A DNA stretch of 64,000 bases from Ferrimonas sediminicola (GTDB lineage Bacteria > Pseudomonadota > Gammaproteobacteria > Enterobacterales > Shewanellaceae). Shown in pieces: positions 17,641 to 26,708 of this stretch. Numbering within the stretch: position 1 is the first letter of the stretch; the number at the start of each line of letters is the position of its first letter. A program made the translations under genes and the position numbers. A model generated the notes under the pieces. It saw only the letters and a program-made list of their open reading frames with translations. It ran no database searches and had not been told where the DNA came from. Location: assembly GCF_005116715.1 (NCBI RefSeq), contig NZ_SWCI01000001.1, positions 620,001-684,000 on the forward strand. Reading direction: 5' to 3'.

Positions 17641-19011
17641 ATGAATGAACGTTTGTCTACCCTTAGCGTCGCCAAGTTCGGCGGCACCTCAGTGGCCGAT
17701 CTGCCGGCGCTGAACCATTGTGCCGACATCATAGTGTCGGATCCCTCCGTGCGCCTGGTGGTGGTCAGCGCCGCCGCCGGTGTCACCAACCGCCTCGTTG
17801 AGCTGGCGTCCGGCACCCTGGATGAGACCCGTCGGCAGCTGCTGCTGCGAGAAGTGGCGGCCATCGAGTACGCCATGCTGGACCGGCTGGACAACCCCTC
17901 CGCCATCGCCGCCGAACTGGACGGCTACCTGGCGGAGATGGACAGGCTCTCCCAGTTCCTGTCGCAGCACCCGGGCGAGGTGGAGTCCATGGACCGGTTG
18001 CTCTCCATGGGGGAGCGCTGCTCTTCGCTGCTGATGACCCAGGTGCTGCTTCAGCGAAAGATGGCGGCGGTCAACTTCGATGCCTGCCTGGTGGTGCGCA
18101 CCGATGATCATTTTGGCCGGGCCACCCCGGAGATCGGCGCCATAGGCCGTCTGGCCAGGGAGCAACTGGCCCCCCTGGTCGCCCACCAGGTGGTGGTGAC
18201 CCAGGGGTTCATCGGCAGCGACAACCGGGGCCGGGTGACCACCCTGGGCCGGGGCGGCTCCGATTTCAGTGCGGCACTGTTGGCCGAGGGCCTGGGGGCC
18301 GACAACCTGGCGATCTGGACCGATGTGGATGGCATCTACAGCTGTGATCCCCGGGTGGTATCCCGCGCCAGGCCGATCCAGGAGCTCAGTTTCAACGAGG
18401 CGGCGGAGATGGCCACCTTTGGTTCCAAGGTGCTGCACCCGGCCACCATACTGCCGGCGGTGCGCAGCGGCACCTCGGTGTTCGTTGGTTCCACCCGGGA
18501 ACCGGAGAAGGGGGGAACCTGGATCCGTAACCGCTGTGACAGCAAGCCGGTGTTTCGGGCCCTGAGCCTGAGACGCCACCAGACCCTGCTGACCTGTCAC
18601 AGCCTGAACATGCTCCATGCCCAGGGGTTCCTGGCAGAGCTGTTTGCCATCCTGGCACGCCACCGCATCTCGGTGGACTTGATCACCACCTCGGAGGTGT
18701 CCGTGGCGCTGACTTTGGACCAGACAGGGTCCGACTCCAGCGGCCGGGCGCTGATCTCCGAGGCGCTGCTGGAGGAGCTGTCGCCCCTGTGCCGGGTCGA
18801 GGTGGAGCAGGATCTGGCGCTTGTGGCAGTGATCGGTAATCACATCGCCCACACCGCCGGCATCGGCCTCAAGGTGCTGGAGGCGATGGCCGGCAGCAAT
18901 GTCCGGATGATCTGTCAGGGGGCCAGCGCCCACAACCTCTGTTTCCTGGTCGGTGAGGAGGAGGGGGAGAGCGTGGTGCGGCGCCTGCACGACAGCCTGT
19001 TACCCGAGTAA
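17641..19011 (+). CDS. lysC: Lysine-sensitive aspartokinase III
   Basis: Phosphorylates aspartate, the first step to lysine, threonine and methionine. 456 aa, monofunctional. The kinase signature KFGGTSVAD is at residues 12-20; GRGGSDFSAALLAEGL lies mid-protein, and two ACT domains occupy the last third (DLITTSEVSVALTLDQ). It aligns throughout with E. coli LysC, the lysine-inhibited isozyme. The lysine riboswitch upstream adds control of expression to the expected allosteric control. Confidence 0.97.
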   Translation: MNERLSTLSVAKFGGTSVADLPALNHCADIIVSDPSVRLVVVSAAAGVTNRLVELASGTLDETRRQLLLREVAAIEYAMLDRLDNPSAIAAELDGYLAEMDRLSQFLSQHPGEVESMDRLLSMGERCSSLLMTQVLLQRKMAAVNFDACLVVRTDDHFGRATPEIGAIGRLAREQLAPLVAHQVVVTQGFIGSDNRGRVTTLGRGGSDFSAALLAEGLGADNLAIWTDVDGIYSCDPRVVSRARPIQELSFNEAAEMATFGSKVLHPATILPAVRSGTSVFVGSTREPEKGGTWIRNRCDSKPVFRALSLRRHQTLLTCHSLNMLHAQGFLAELFAILARHRISVDLITTSEVSVALTLDQTGSDSSGRALISEALLEELSPLCRVEVEQDLALVAVIGNHIAHTAGIGLKVLEAMAGSNVRMICQGASAHNLCFLVGEEEGESVVRRLHDSLLPE

Positions 19012-19020
19012 CCCCCCATT

Positions 19021-19044
19021 GGGAGCCTGAGGGCTCCCTTTTTT
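19021..19044 (+). terminator. Terminator of lysC
   Basis: GGGAGCC-TGAG-GGCTCCC stem followed by T6. Confidence 0.93.
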
Positions 19045-19084
19045 ATGGCGGTTCGCCCGGGGAGGGAGCGTGTCGGCGTCGGAG

Positions 19085-19546
19085 CTAGGGGGCGATCTGC
19101 CGATGGATGGGCTGCTGCAGCGACAGCAGGGTCTCCGTCGACTGAATCTGCTCAATACTCTGGATCTCATGAACCAGCAGCGCATGGAGGGCATCGATAT
19201 TGTGGGTCAGGATCTTGGTGAAGATGCTGTAGTGACCGGTCGTATAGTAGGCCTCCACCACCTGGGGCAGGGCCTGCAACTTCTCCAGCACCGCCGGGTA
19301 GTCGCCCGCCGCCTTCAGGTTGATGCCGATAAAGCAGCACACCTGATATCCCAGCTTCTTGGGGTCGACCACCACCTGGGCCGAGGTGATGATACCGGCC
19401 TGCTTCATCTTCTCCACCCGAACATGGATGGTGCCGGGACTGACCCCGTTGCGCTTGGCCAACTCGGCATAGGGGGTGCGGGCATCTGCCTGCAGAGCGG
19501 TGAGGATCGATCTGTCCAGATTATCGATTCGATAGTCGTCGTGCAC
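19085..19546 (-). CDS. asnC: Transcriptional regulator AsnC
   Basis: Lrp/AsnC-family activator of asnA that responds to asparagine. 153 aa: N-terminal helix-turn-helix (ARTPYAELAKRNGVSPGTIHVRVEKMKQAG) and C-terminal RAM/ACT-like ligand domain with EAYYTTGHYSIF. It is very close to E. coli AsnC. It is divergent from asnA, so both promoters lie in the 153-bp gap (19547-19699), which is AT-rich and should contain the AsnC sites. Confidence 0.96.
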   Translation of the reverse strand: MHDDYRIDNLDRSILTALQADARTPYAELAKRNGVSPGTIHVRVEKMKQAGIITSAQVVVDPKKLGYQVCCFIGINLKAAGDYPAVLEKLQALPQVVEAYYTTGHYSIFTKILTHNIDALHALLVHEIQSIEQIQSTETLLSLQQPIHRQIAP

Positions 19547-19699
19547 TTTTTTGCCTCCTGATTAGCGAATTCTCAATATATTTCCTTTTTATTGAGCAAT
19601 CAAAGTTGTTGTCGGTTTATTTGTTGATGAATATTGAATCTTGGTGGCGATGTATTGAAAAATCCTCTTCCAGACAAGCCAATGATTGAGGATTGAACC

Positions 19700-20677
19700 A
19701 TGAAACACAGCTACATCGAGACCCAGCAGCAGATCGCTTTCGTTAAAGAGACCTTTGGCCAACAGCTGTGTCGTCGCCTCAATCTGCTGGAAATTCAGGC
19801 CCCGCTGTTGTCTGAAGTGGGCAGTGGTCTTCAGGATGGGTTGTCCGGTCAGGAGAAGGCGGTACAGGTCAAGGTGAAGGCGCTGCCGGAGCGCGGTTTC
19901 GAGGTGGTGCACTCCCTGGCCAAGTGGAAGCGGGCCACCCTGGGGCGCTATGGTTTCGATGCCGGCGAGGGGGTCGTCGCCCAGATGAAGGCACTGCGTC
20001 CGGATGAGGATGCCCTGGGCCCCAAGCATTCGGTCTTTGTGGATCAGTGGGACTGGGAGCAGGTGCTGGGAGGGGGGGAACGAACCCTGGAGGGGCTTAC
20101 CGCCCGGGTCGAGGCGATCTATCAGGCGCTGCGGGATACCGAAGCCGCGGTGGCCGTCCGGTTTGGTTTGCCCGCCATCCTGCCGGAGTCCATCAGCTTC
20201 GTTCATGCGGAGTCGCTGCGCCAGGCCTATCCCGAGTTGAGTGCCAAGGAGCGGGAGAGCAGAATCTGCCGGGAGAAGGGGGCGGTGTTCCTGATCGGCA
20301 TCGGTGCCGAGCTGGGTGACGGTCAGGCCCATGACTGCCGAGCTCCCGACTATGATGACTGGAGCAGTGAGTCCGAGCTGGGTAAGGGGCTCAACGGCGA
20401 TATCCTGGTGTGGAACCCGGTGCTGGAGGACGCCTTTGAGCTCTCCTCCATGGGGATCCGGGTGGATGCCGAGACGCTGGCCCGGCAGATGCAGCTGGCG
20501 GGCAAGGCCCAGGAGCTGGAGCAACCCTGGCACAAGGCGTTGCTGGCCGGCGAGTTGCCACAGACCATCGGCGGCGGCATTGGCCAGTCTCGCCTGGCGA
20601 TGTTCATGCTGGGAATGAGCCACATCGGCCAGGTGCAGTGCGGGGTGTGGCAGGAGTCCTGCCCAAGCCGGCTGTAA
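19700..20677 (+). CDS. asnA: Asparagine synthetase A (ammonia-dependent)
   Basis: Makes asparagine from aspartate, ammonia and ATP. 325 aa, close to the 330 of E. coli, with class II tRNA-synthetase-like fold landmarks [32 protein letters not shown] and the C-terminal GGGIGQSRL. Controlled by the divergent asnC. A single-gene unit closed by a terminator. Confidence 0.97.
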   Translation: MKHSYIETQQQIAFVKETFGQQLCRRLNLLEIQAPLLSEVGSGLQDGLSGQEKAVQVKVKALPERGFEVVHSLAKWKRATLGRYGFDAGEGVVAQMKALRPDEDALGPKHSVFVDQWDWEQVLGGGERTLEGLTARVEAIYQALRDTEAAVAVRFGLPAILPESISFVHAESLRQAYPELSAKERESRICREKGAVFLIGIGAELGDGQAHDCRAPDYDDWSSESELGKGLNGDILVWNPVLEDAFELSSMGIRVDAETLARQMQLAGKAQELEQPWHKALLAGELPQTIGGGIGQSRLAMFMLGMSHIGQVQCGVWQESCPSRL

Positions 20678-20696
20678 CGCGCAACCGCTCAGAGTC

Positions 20697-20720
20697 AGGG
20701 GTCCCTCGGGGCCCTTTTTC
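20697..20720 (+). terminator. Terminator of asnA
   Basis: Imperfect stem from AGGGGTCC and GGGGCCCT (one mismatch), then T5. Confidence 0.75.
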
Positions 20721-20729
20721 GTGGCTAGC

Positions 20730-21389
20730 TCAACGGAAGGGCAGCGGTGCCTCGAAGGTCATCGGCGCCTTGCTGTAGGGGTGGCTGAAGGCCAGGCGGC
20801 TGGCATGCAGCTGCAGGCGGCTGGCGGCGGCCAGGGCTTCCCCCTCGGCGTAGAAGCGGTCACCACAGATGGGATGGCCCAGGGCCAGCATATGCACCCT
20901 TAGCTGGTGGGAGCGGCCGGTGATGGGCGTCAGTTCCACTAGGGCACTCTCCGGCCCCTGCTCCACCACCCGGTAGAGGGTGCGGGAGGGCTTGCCCTGC
21001 TGGTGACACACCATCTGTTTGGGACGGTTGGGCCAGTCGCAGATCAGCGGCAGGTCCACCTCGCCCTCGGCGGGAAGGACTTGGCCCCACACCCTGGCGT
21101 GGTAGGTCTTGGCGGTCTCCCGCTCCCGGAACTGGCGCTTGAGCTCCCGTTCGGCCTCCTTGTTCAGGGCAAACACCATCACTCCGGAGGTGTCCATATC
21201 CAGCCGGTGGACCACCTGGGCTTCGGGATGCAGGCTCAGCACCCGGGCATAGCTGGAGTCATGGTGGGCTGGATCCCGCCCCGGAACCGACAGCAGGCCA
21301 CTGGGCTTGTCCACCACCAGGATATCCCGGTCCTGGTGCAGGGTGACCAGGAAGGGATCGGTTGGGGGATGATAGGCCATGGGTTTCAT
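20730..21389 (-). CDS. rluA: Dual-specificity 23S rRNA/tRNA pseudouridine synthase RluA
   Basis: Converts U746 of 23S rRNA and U32 of several tRNAs to pseudouridine. 219 aa, exactly the E. coli length, when started at the ATG at 21389 (AGGAG 8 nt upstream). The catalytic Asp is in VHRLDMDTSGVMVFAL; PITGRSHQLRVHMLALGHP is the other family block. The in-frame extension to 21548 runs through the terminator of the upstream gene and was discarded. Confidence 0.95.
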   Translation of the reverse strand: MKPMAYHPPTDPFLVTLHQDRDILVVDKPSGLLSVPGRDPAHHDSSYARVLSLHPEAQVVHRLDMDTSGVMVFALNKEAERELKRQFRERETAKTYHARVWGQVLPAEGEVDLPLICDWPNRPKQMVCHQQGKPSRTLYRVVEQGPESALVELTPITGRSHQLRVHMLALGHPICGDRFYAEGEALAAASRLQLHASRLAFSHPYSKAPMTFEAPLPFR

Positions 21390-21452
21390 TGTGCTGCTCC
21401 TCGTGTCCGGGGCGCTCACCATACTGTCAGATGGGCGGTGATGCAAGCCCAC

Positions 21453-21478
21453 AAAAAAGGGCCCCTCGGGGCCCTTGA
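21453..21478 (-). terminator. Terminator of the CstA-family gene
   Basis: AGGGCCCC/GGGGCCCT stem; on the minus strand it is followed by TTTTTT. Confidence 0.9.
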
Positions 21479-21498
21479 ACTTAGAATCGGCGTGTGTC

Positions 21499-22947
21499 TC
21501 AGGCAGATTCCAGAGACTCGATGTCGGCAGGCAGCGGCTTCTTGCCAATGATGCCTACCACCAGGCCAGCAATCACCAGGGCCAGTACCACACCTGCGGC
21601 GGTGGAGACGGTCATTGAGAGACCGAAGCCCAGGGTGGGGTTGTTCAGGATGAAGGTGATTACCACGGTAGTCATAAAGGTGGCCGGTACGGTGCAGATC
21701 CAGTGCAGGCGGTTGGCTCGGGCCAGGTAGGCCGCCGCGGTCCACAGCATGATGACGGCGGTAGACTGGTTGGCGAAGCCGAAGTAGCGCCAGATGACCC
21801 CGAAGTCTACCTGAGTCAGGATGGCACCGATGGCGAACAGGGGCACGGCAATCATCAGACGCTTAGGCAGCTGTTTTTGAGGCAGCTTGATGAACTCAGC
21901 CAGAATCAGACGGGCAGAGCGGAACGCGGTGTCACCAGAGGTGATGGGCAGAACCACCACACCCAGGATAGCCAGCACGCCACCCAACGCACCCAGCAGA
22001 CCGGTAGAGGCTTCGAATACCACGTTGGAGGGACCACCGTTAGCCAGGGCAGCCTGCAGGCCTTCAACACCGTGGAAGAAGGAGAGGGCCAGGGCACACC
22101 AGATCAGGGCGATGATACCTTCACCAATCATGGCGCCGTAGAAGACAAAGCGACCGTTCTTCTCGTTCTCCATGCAGCGGGCCATCAGGGGAGACTGAGT
22201 GGCGTGGAAGCCGGAGATGGCGCCACAGGCGATGGTGATGAACAGGGCGGGCCACAGGGGCTTGTCCGCAGGGTTCAGGTTGGTCAGCAGGTCGCCGGCG
22301 GTAACACCAGGCAGCATGGAGTAGTCGGCGGACACCATGATGGCGATGGTCAGGCCCACGGACATGAACAGCAGCAGGGCGCCGAAGAAGGGGTAGAGGC
22401 GGCCGATGATCTTGTCAACGGGTACCAGGGTGGCGATCAGGTAGTAACCGAAGATGATGGTCAACAGCAGGGTCTTGTCCCAGCCGCTCAGCTTCACCAG
22501 CAGGCCCGCAGGAGCAGAAACGAACACCACCCCGACCAGTACCAGCAGCACCAGGGCGAAGATGTTCATAAAGTGTTTGGCGTTGTTGCCCAGGTAGCGA
22601 CCGGCCAGGTTGGGTACGGAGGCACCGCCGTTCCGCACGGAGAGCATGCCGGAGAAATAGTCGTGTACCGCACCGGCGAAGATACAGCCGATCACGATCC
22701 ACACCATGGCCGCAGGGCCGTACATGGCGCCGAGAATCGGGCCGAAGATGGGGCCGACACCGGCGATGTTCAGCAGTTGAACCAGATAGACCTTACGCTT
22801 GGACATGGGAACATAGTCCACGCCATCGGTCAGGGTGTGGGCAGGAGTGGTGCGTTCGGGCTTGATGCCGAACACCTTTTCGACGAATGTGCCGTAGATA
22901 AAGTAGCCGCCTATGAGCAGGCCAACAGCTAGCAGGAACCAAGTCAT
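21499..22947 (-). CDS. CstA-family carbon starvation (pyruvate) transporter, short form
   Basis: 482 aa with about 13 to 14 membrane helices; the family imports pyruvate and related compounds. VQLLNIAGVGPIFGPILGA near residue 57 and HDYFSGMLSVRNGG near 95 are the CstA signature. It is much shorter than E. coli CstA or BtsT (about 700 aa), so it belongs to the compact subgroup. The btsSR-type genes lie two genes upstream on the same strand and a matching direct-repeat site is present upstream of this gene, so it is probably their target. Confidence 0.92.
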   Translation of the reverse strand: MTWFLLAVGLLIGGYFIYGTFVEKVFGIKPERTTPAHTLTDGVDYVPMSKRKVYLVQLLNIAGVGPIFGPILGAMYGPAAMVWIVIGCIFAGAVHDYFSGMLSVRNGGASVPNLAGRYLGNNAKHFMNIFALVLLVLVGVVFVSAPAGLLVKLSGWDKTLLLTIIFGYYLIATLVPVDKIIGRLYPFFGALLLFMSVGLTIAIMVSADYSMLPGVTAGDLLTNLNPADKPLWPALFITIACGAISGFHATQSPLMARCMENEKNGRFVFYGAMIGEGIIALIWCALALSFFHGVEGLQAALANGGPSNVVFEASTGLLGALGGVLAILGVVVLPITSGDTAFRSARLILAEFIKLPQKQLPKRLMIAVPLFAIGAILTQVDFGVIWRYFGFANQSTAVIMLWTAAAYLARANRLHWICTVPATFMTTVVITFILNNPTLGFGLSMTVSTAAGVVLALVIAGLVVGIIGKKPLPADIESLESA

Positions 22948-23016
22948 GTTTTCATCCCCTCTTTTTGAGTGGTTCCATTCTACTGAACTGAATTTCTACT
23001 CGGTGGGGGGATTGAG

Positions 23017-23045
23017 TAAGCGGTCGTCTGCGCCGTTAAGCGGTC
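23017..23045 (-). promoter_or_regulatory. Direct-repeat site, probable BtsR operator
   Basis: Two identical 9-mers, GACCGCTTA on the minus strand (23037-23045 and 23017-23025), start 20 bp apart. LytTR regulators bind such tandem repeats two helical turns apart, and the E. coli BtsR motif, as I recall it, is ACC(G/A)CT(C/T)A repeated with a spacer of about 13 nt. A TAGAAT at 22977-22982 could be the -10 of the target promoter, putting the site near -50 to -75. Confidence 0.65.
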
Positions 23046-23122
23046 ACTATGGCCGGTCAGCGGAGCCGGGAGGTAATGGAGATGTAATTAAACTGTGACC
23101 GACATCATGGGTCGGGGGGAGA

Positions 23123-23416
23123 TTACTCCGCCTTCAGGGTGGCCACCCGTCCCTTGAGCTTGCCGCCGGCGGCGAAGGTGACCACCCGCCGGCCGGAGAT
23201 CTCATGCTCCTCACCGGTCTTGGGGTTGCGTCCCGGGCGAGGACTCTTGTCTCTCAGGTGGAAGACGCCGAAGCCGCTCAGTTTCACCTCTTCACCGTTT
23301 TCCAGGCAGGCGCGAATCTCCTCGAAGAAGGCGTCCACCAGGTTCTTGGCGTCGTTGGTGGACAGGTTCAGGTTGGTGATCAGGTTCTGCGTCAGCTCGG
23401 CTTTGGTCAGGGACAT
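23123..23416 (-). CDS. IHF-alpha/HU-family DNA-bending protein
   Basis: 97 aa, one HU/IHF domain. The stretch [20 protein letters not shown] and the beta-arm [20 protein letters not shown] resemble IhfA more than HU. The arm-tip proline of RNPKTGE is present. True ihfA normally sits after pheT, so this may be a second, diverged copy. ATG at 23416 chosen (GAGGTG upstream); a GTG at 23425 overlaps that site. It lies between the two-component genes and the CstA-family gene on the same strand. Confidence 0.85.
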   Translation of the reverse strand: MSLTKAELTQNLITNLNLSTNDAKNLVDAFFEEIRACLENGEEVKLSGFGVFHLRDKSPRPGRNPKTGEEHEISGRRVVTFAAGGKLKGRVATLKAE

Positions 23417-23508
23417 GGGAGACACCTCGTTTTGCCAGTCAGTCGTGCCGTGTCGGCGGCTAAACTAAGTGTAGTGACTGATTTGCAAAGGTGCCTAATA
23501 AATCACAA

Positions 23509-24225
23509 TTATTGAAAGCCTAGGGTCTGCTTCAGCGCCTTGAGATAGCGCCTGCTCACCGGCAGCGTCGCCCCCCCCTGGGTGTGGATTTCGCCGTTGC
23601 CCCCCTCCTGGAGTTCGATCTCGGCGATGGCCGCCGGGTGGATCAGGTACTGGCGATGGCATCGCAGCAGCGGGGTGCGGCTCTCCAGCACCTTGAGGGT
23701 CAGCTGGGTGTGGATCACCTCGTCGGCACTGGCCACATGGACCCCGCCCAGATCGGAGTAGGCGTACTCCACATTCTCCACCTTGAGTACCTTGAGCAGG
23801 GTACCGCTGTAGCAGGGGATCAGCGACAGCTGTTCCGGCACCATGGGGCTGAGATCCTGGGGGCCCTGGGCACGGCGTACCCGCTCCAGGCACTTCTCCA
23901 GCCGTTCGGTCTCTATGGGCTTGAGCAGATAGTCGAAGGCGTTGTTCTCAAAGGCCTTGACCGCATACTCGTCGTAGGCGGTGACAAACACCACCTTGGG
24001 CAGATTATCCGGGTCCAGCATCGCCAGCATCTCCATGCCGCTGATCTTGGGCATGGAGATGTCCAGGAACACCAGGTCCGGCTTGTGCTGGTGGATGGCG
24101 GCGATCCCCTCTACCGCGTTGGCGCATTGTGCCAACACCCGGATGTCCGGGTAGTGGGTCAGCAGGCTGGCCAGCTCTTGCCGGGCCAGGGGTTCATCAT
24201 CAATCAGCAGGGTGGTAATCATCAC
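23509..24225 (-). CDS. btsR: LytTR response regulator, BtsR type
   Basis: 238 aa: receiver domain with phospho-acceptor Asp55 (LVFLDISMPKISG), AFDYLLKPIE, then a LytTR DNA-binding domain ending TPLLRCHRQYLIHP and PVSRRYLKALKQTLG, which is almost identical to E. coli BtsR (YehT). In E. coli BtsS/BtsR senses extracellular pyruvate and activates a CstA-family pyruvate importer. The gene overlaps the end of the kinase gene by 26 nt. Start at 24225 or the next codon, also ATG. Confidence 0.93.
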   Translation of the reverse strand: MMITTLLIDDEPLARQELASLLTHYPDIRVLAQCANAVEGIAAIHQHKPDLVFLDISMPKISGMEMLAMLDPDNLPKVVFVTAYDEYAVKAFENNAFDYLLKPIETERLEKCLERVRRAQGPQDLSPMVPEQLSLIPCYSGTLLKVLKVENVEYAYSDLGGVHVASADEVIHTQLTLKVLESRTPLLRCHRQYLIHPAAIAEIELQEGGNGEIHTQGGATLPVSRRYLKALKQTLGFQ

Positions 24226-25912
24226 TGTGTTCCACGGCAGGCAGGGTCACGGTCACTTTAGTATAGTGCTGGGGGTGACAGTGGACGCTGATGCCAAATT
24301 GTTGTCCATATTGTGCTTTTATTCGTTTATCCACCAGGTTCATCCCCAGGCCGCTGCTGTTGGGGTTCTCCTTGTAGGCGCCGGCATTGTCCTCCACCGT
24401 CAGGATCAACTGGTCGCCGTCCCGGTGGGCGCCGATGTCGATTTTACCCGGTTCGAACAGATTGGCGATACCGTGTTTGACGGCGTTTTCCACCAGGGGC
24501 TGCAGGGTAAAGGTGGGCATCCTCAGGTGAAGGACGTTGTGCTCTATCTGACGGCTGATGGAGAGGCGGTCACCGAACCGAGCCTTCTCCACTTCCAGAT
24601 AGGCATCGATGTGCTCCAGTTCGTCCTTGAGGGTGACCACCCCGGCGCCCCGCTTCAGGTTGCCGCGCAGGAAGGTGGCCAGGTGTTGAATCAGCTCCCG
24701 GGCACGGTTGGAGTCGCTGCGAGTCACCGCCGCCACCGTATTGAGGGCATTGAACAGGAAGTGGGGATTCACCTGGGCCTGCAGCAACTTCAGTTCCGCC
24801 TGGGTCAGCAGGTTGCTCTGGTGCTGGTAGCGGCCGTGCAGTATCTGGTTGGAGAGCAGCTTGGCAATTCCCTCGCCCAGGGTGCGGTTGATGTTAAGAA
24901 ACAGCTTGTTCTTGGCCTCATACAGCTTGATGGTGCCGATAACCTCATTCTCCCCGCGCAGGGGAATCACCAGGCTGGATCCCAGGGGACAGTTCTTGGA
25001 CACCGAGCAGTGGTACTTTAGCTGCAGGCCGTCGGCGTACATCACCCGATCATTGCGGATCGCCTCCATGGTGATCTCCGAGGAGATGGGGGTGTTGGGC
25101 AGGTGGTGATCCGACCCCATGCCGATGAAGGCCAGCAGTTTCTCGCGGTCGGTAATGGCCACCGCGCCAACCTGGGTCTCCTCGTAGACGATGCGAGCCA
25201 CCTGCTTGGTGGTGGTGGCGTTGAACCCCTGGCTGAGGATCCCCACGGTACGTTCGGCGATCTTCAGAGCCTTGGCGGAGAACACCGACGACATCTTCTC
25301 CACCATCACCCGCTGATCCCTCAGCATGCTCATAAACATGGCGGCGCCGATGCTGTTGACCAGCAGCATCGGCGGGGCGATCACCTGCACCAGTTGCCAG
25401 GCGTCTGCGAAGGGGCGGGCCACCAGCAGGATGATGATCATCTGCAACACCTCAGCCCACAGGGCGACCAGGGCCACCAGGGCGGGACGGAAAAGCTGCT
25501 CCAGTTTGCCTTTGCGGATCAGGTAGGCGTGCACCAGTCCGGCGGACAGGCCCTCGAGGGTGGTGGAGATGGCGCAGGCGAGATCGGTGAAGCCGCCGAG
25601 GCTGTAGCGGTGCAGCCCTCCGGTGAGTCCCACGGCAAACCCGGTGATCGGCCCCCCCAGCAGGCCGGAGAGCACGGCGCCCATGGCGCGGGTATTGGCG
25701 ATGGCGCCGTTGGTCTGCTCGCCGAAGTAGGTGCCCAGGATGCAGAAGCAGCTGAACACCCCGTACAGCATCAGCCGGTGGGGCACCCGGTGGGAGAGGG
25801 TGACCAGGGGTTTGAACACCGGCGTCTTGGTGAAGATGTAGGCGATCACCAGATAGAGGGACATCTGCTGAGTCAGGTTCAGGATCAGTTGCAGGGCCTC
25901 GATGGAGATCAT
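24200..25912 (-). CDS. btsS: LytS-type sensor histidine kinase, BtsS type
   Basis: 570 aa. The N-terminal 200 residues are a 5TM-5TMR_LYT membrane sensor (GLTGGLHRYSLGGFT), followed by a GAF-like domain with the segment VAITDREKLLAFIGMGSDHH, then a His_kinase/HATPase domain (phospho-site QVNPHFLFNALNTV). Full-length similarity to E. coli BtsS (YehU) is clear, so high-affinity pyruvate sensing is the likely role. ATG at 25912 has GGAG 6 nt upstream. It overlaps btsR. Confidence 0.93.
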   Translation of the reverse strand: MISIEALQLILNLTQQMSLYLVIAYIFTKTPVFKPLVTLSHRVPHRLMLYGVFSCFCILGTYFGEQTNGAIANTRAMGAVLSGLLGGPITGFAVGLTGGLHRYSLGGFTDLACAISTTLEGLSAGLVHAYLIRKGKLEQLFRPALVALVALWAEVLQMIIILLVARPFADAWQLVQVIAPPMLLVNSIGAAMFMSMLRDQRVMVEKMSSVFSAKALKIAERTVGILSQGFNATTTKQVARIVYEETQVGAVAITDREKLLAFIGMGSDHHLPNTPISSEITMEAIRNDRVMYADGLQLKYHCSVSKNCPLGSSLVIPLRGENEVIGTIKLYEAKNKLFLNINRTLGEGIAKLLSNQILHGRYQHQSNLLTQAELKLLQAQVNPHFLFNALNTVAAVTRSDSNRARELIQHLATFLRGNLKRGAGVVTLKDELEHIDAYLEVEKARFGDRLSISRQIEHNVLHLRMPTFTLQPLVENAVKHGIANLFEPGKIDIGAHRDGDQLILTVEDNAGAYKENPNSSGLGMNLVDKRIKAQYGQQFGISVHCHPQHYTKVTVTLPAVEHSDDYHPAD

Positions 25913-26005
25913 CGGCCGCTCCAATTGCCGGAAACCGGATTCAGATCAAAGATAGCATTTAAAAGGTGCATATAATTTGAATCTTCTGAAATCTGGAGAA
26001 CCATT

Positions 26006-26248
26006 ATGACCGAGTCTATCCATGCCCACGAACTTCTCAACCTTATCGGCCAGCAGAGCGAGCCGCTGACCCTGGATCAGATCAAGGCCCTGGCCGCGGA
26101 ACGGTTCGGTAGCGACGCCCGGTTCTTCACCTGCCGCCTGGACGATCAGAGCATCGAGCAGATCGTCACCTTCTTCGTCAAGATGGAGAAAGTGGCACCC
26201 ATGGGCGAGGGCTATGTGCTCAACCGCGGTAACCTGTGCAGCCACTGA
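26006..26248 (+). CDS. yecH: YecH-family putative metal-binding protein
   Basis: 80 aa, DUF2492 family. SIHAHELLNL at the N-terminus, RFGSDARFFTC in the middle and a terminal Cys-x-His (NLCSH) match E. coli YecH; the His and Cys residues could bind a metal. Function is not established. Single gene divergent from btsS, followed by a bidirectional terminator. Confidence 0.9.
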   Translation: MTESIHAHELLNLIGQQSEPLTLDQIKALAAERFGSDARFFTCRLDDQSIEQIVTFFVKMEKVAPMGEGYVLNRGNLCSH

Positions 26249-26267
26249 TTCTACGATGACGGTTCGC

Positions 26268-26298
26268 AAAAAAAGGAGGCCATCGCCTCCTTTTTTTC
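26268..26298. terminator. Bidirectional terminator between yecH and psiE
   Basis: GGAGGC-CATC-GCCTCC stem, A7 before and T7 after. Confidence 0.92.
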
Positions 26299-26708
26299 TA
26301 TCTGGCTGAGCGGCCGTTGTCCGACTCGGTGCTGAAGTAACTCTGTCCCACCTTGATCACCACCACGGTGGCGGCCAGCAGCAGGGCTGAGGCGGAGACC
26401 GCCAGTACCCGCCAGTCGTCCATCGCCTTCATATCCAGAATCAGGTAACGGGCCAGGGCGACGATGCCAATGTAGATGGGCATCCGTACCGGCAGCTGCC
26501 CCTCGGCGGCATACACCGCCACCATCGCCAGTACCTCCAGGTAGATGAACAGCAGCAGCAGGTCCGCCAGGGCCACGTGGCGGTTGGAGATCATCAGCCA
26601 CACCTCCTGGCCGATGGCCACCAGGGTGGCCAGGGTGATGATGATCAGGATCAGGTGCTCGAACAGGCCGATCACCGGCAGTCCGAACTTGGTATACAGT
26701 CTGTGCAT
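26298..26708 (-). CDS. psiE: PsiE-family membrane protein
   Basis: 136 aa with four membrane helices; the segment ARYLILDMKAMDDWR after helix three matches the phosphate-starvation-inducible PsiE family. The molecular role is unknown. ATG at 26708 follows GGAG by 7 nt; the GTG at 26714 lies too close to it. No Pho box was recognised upstream. Confidence 0.88.
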   Translation of the reverse strand: MHRLYTKFGLPVIGLFEHLILIIITLATLVAIGQEVWLMISNRHVALADLLLLFIYLEVLAMVAVYAAEGQLPVRMPIYIGIVALARYLILDMKAMDDWRVLAVSASALLLAATVVVIKVGQSYFSTESDNGRSAR

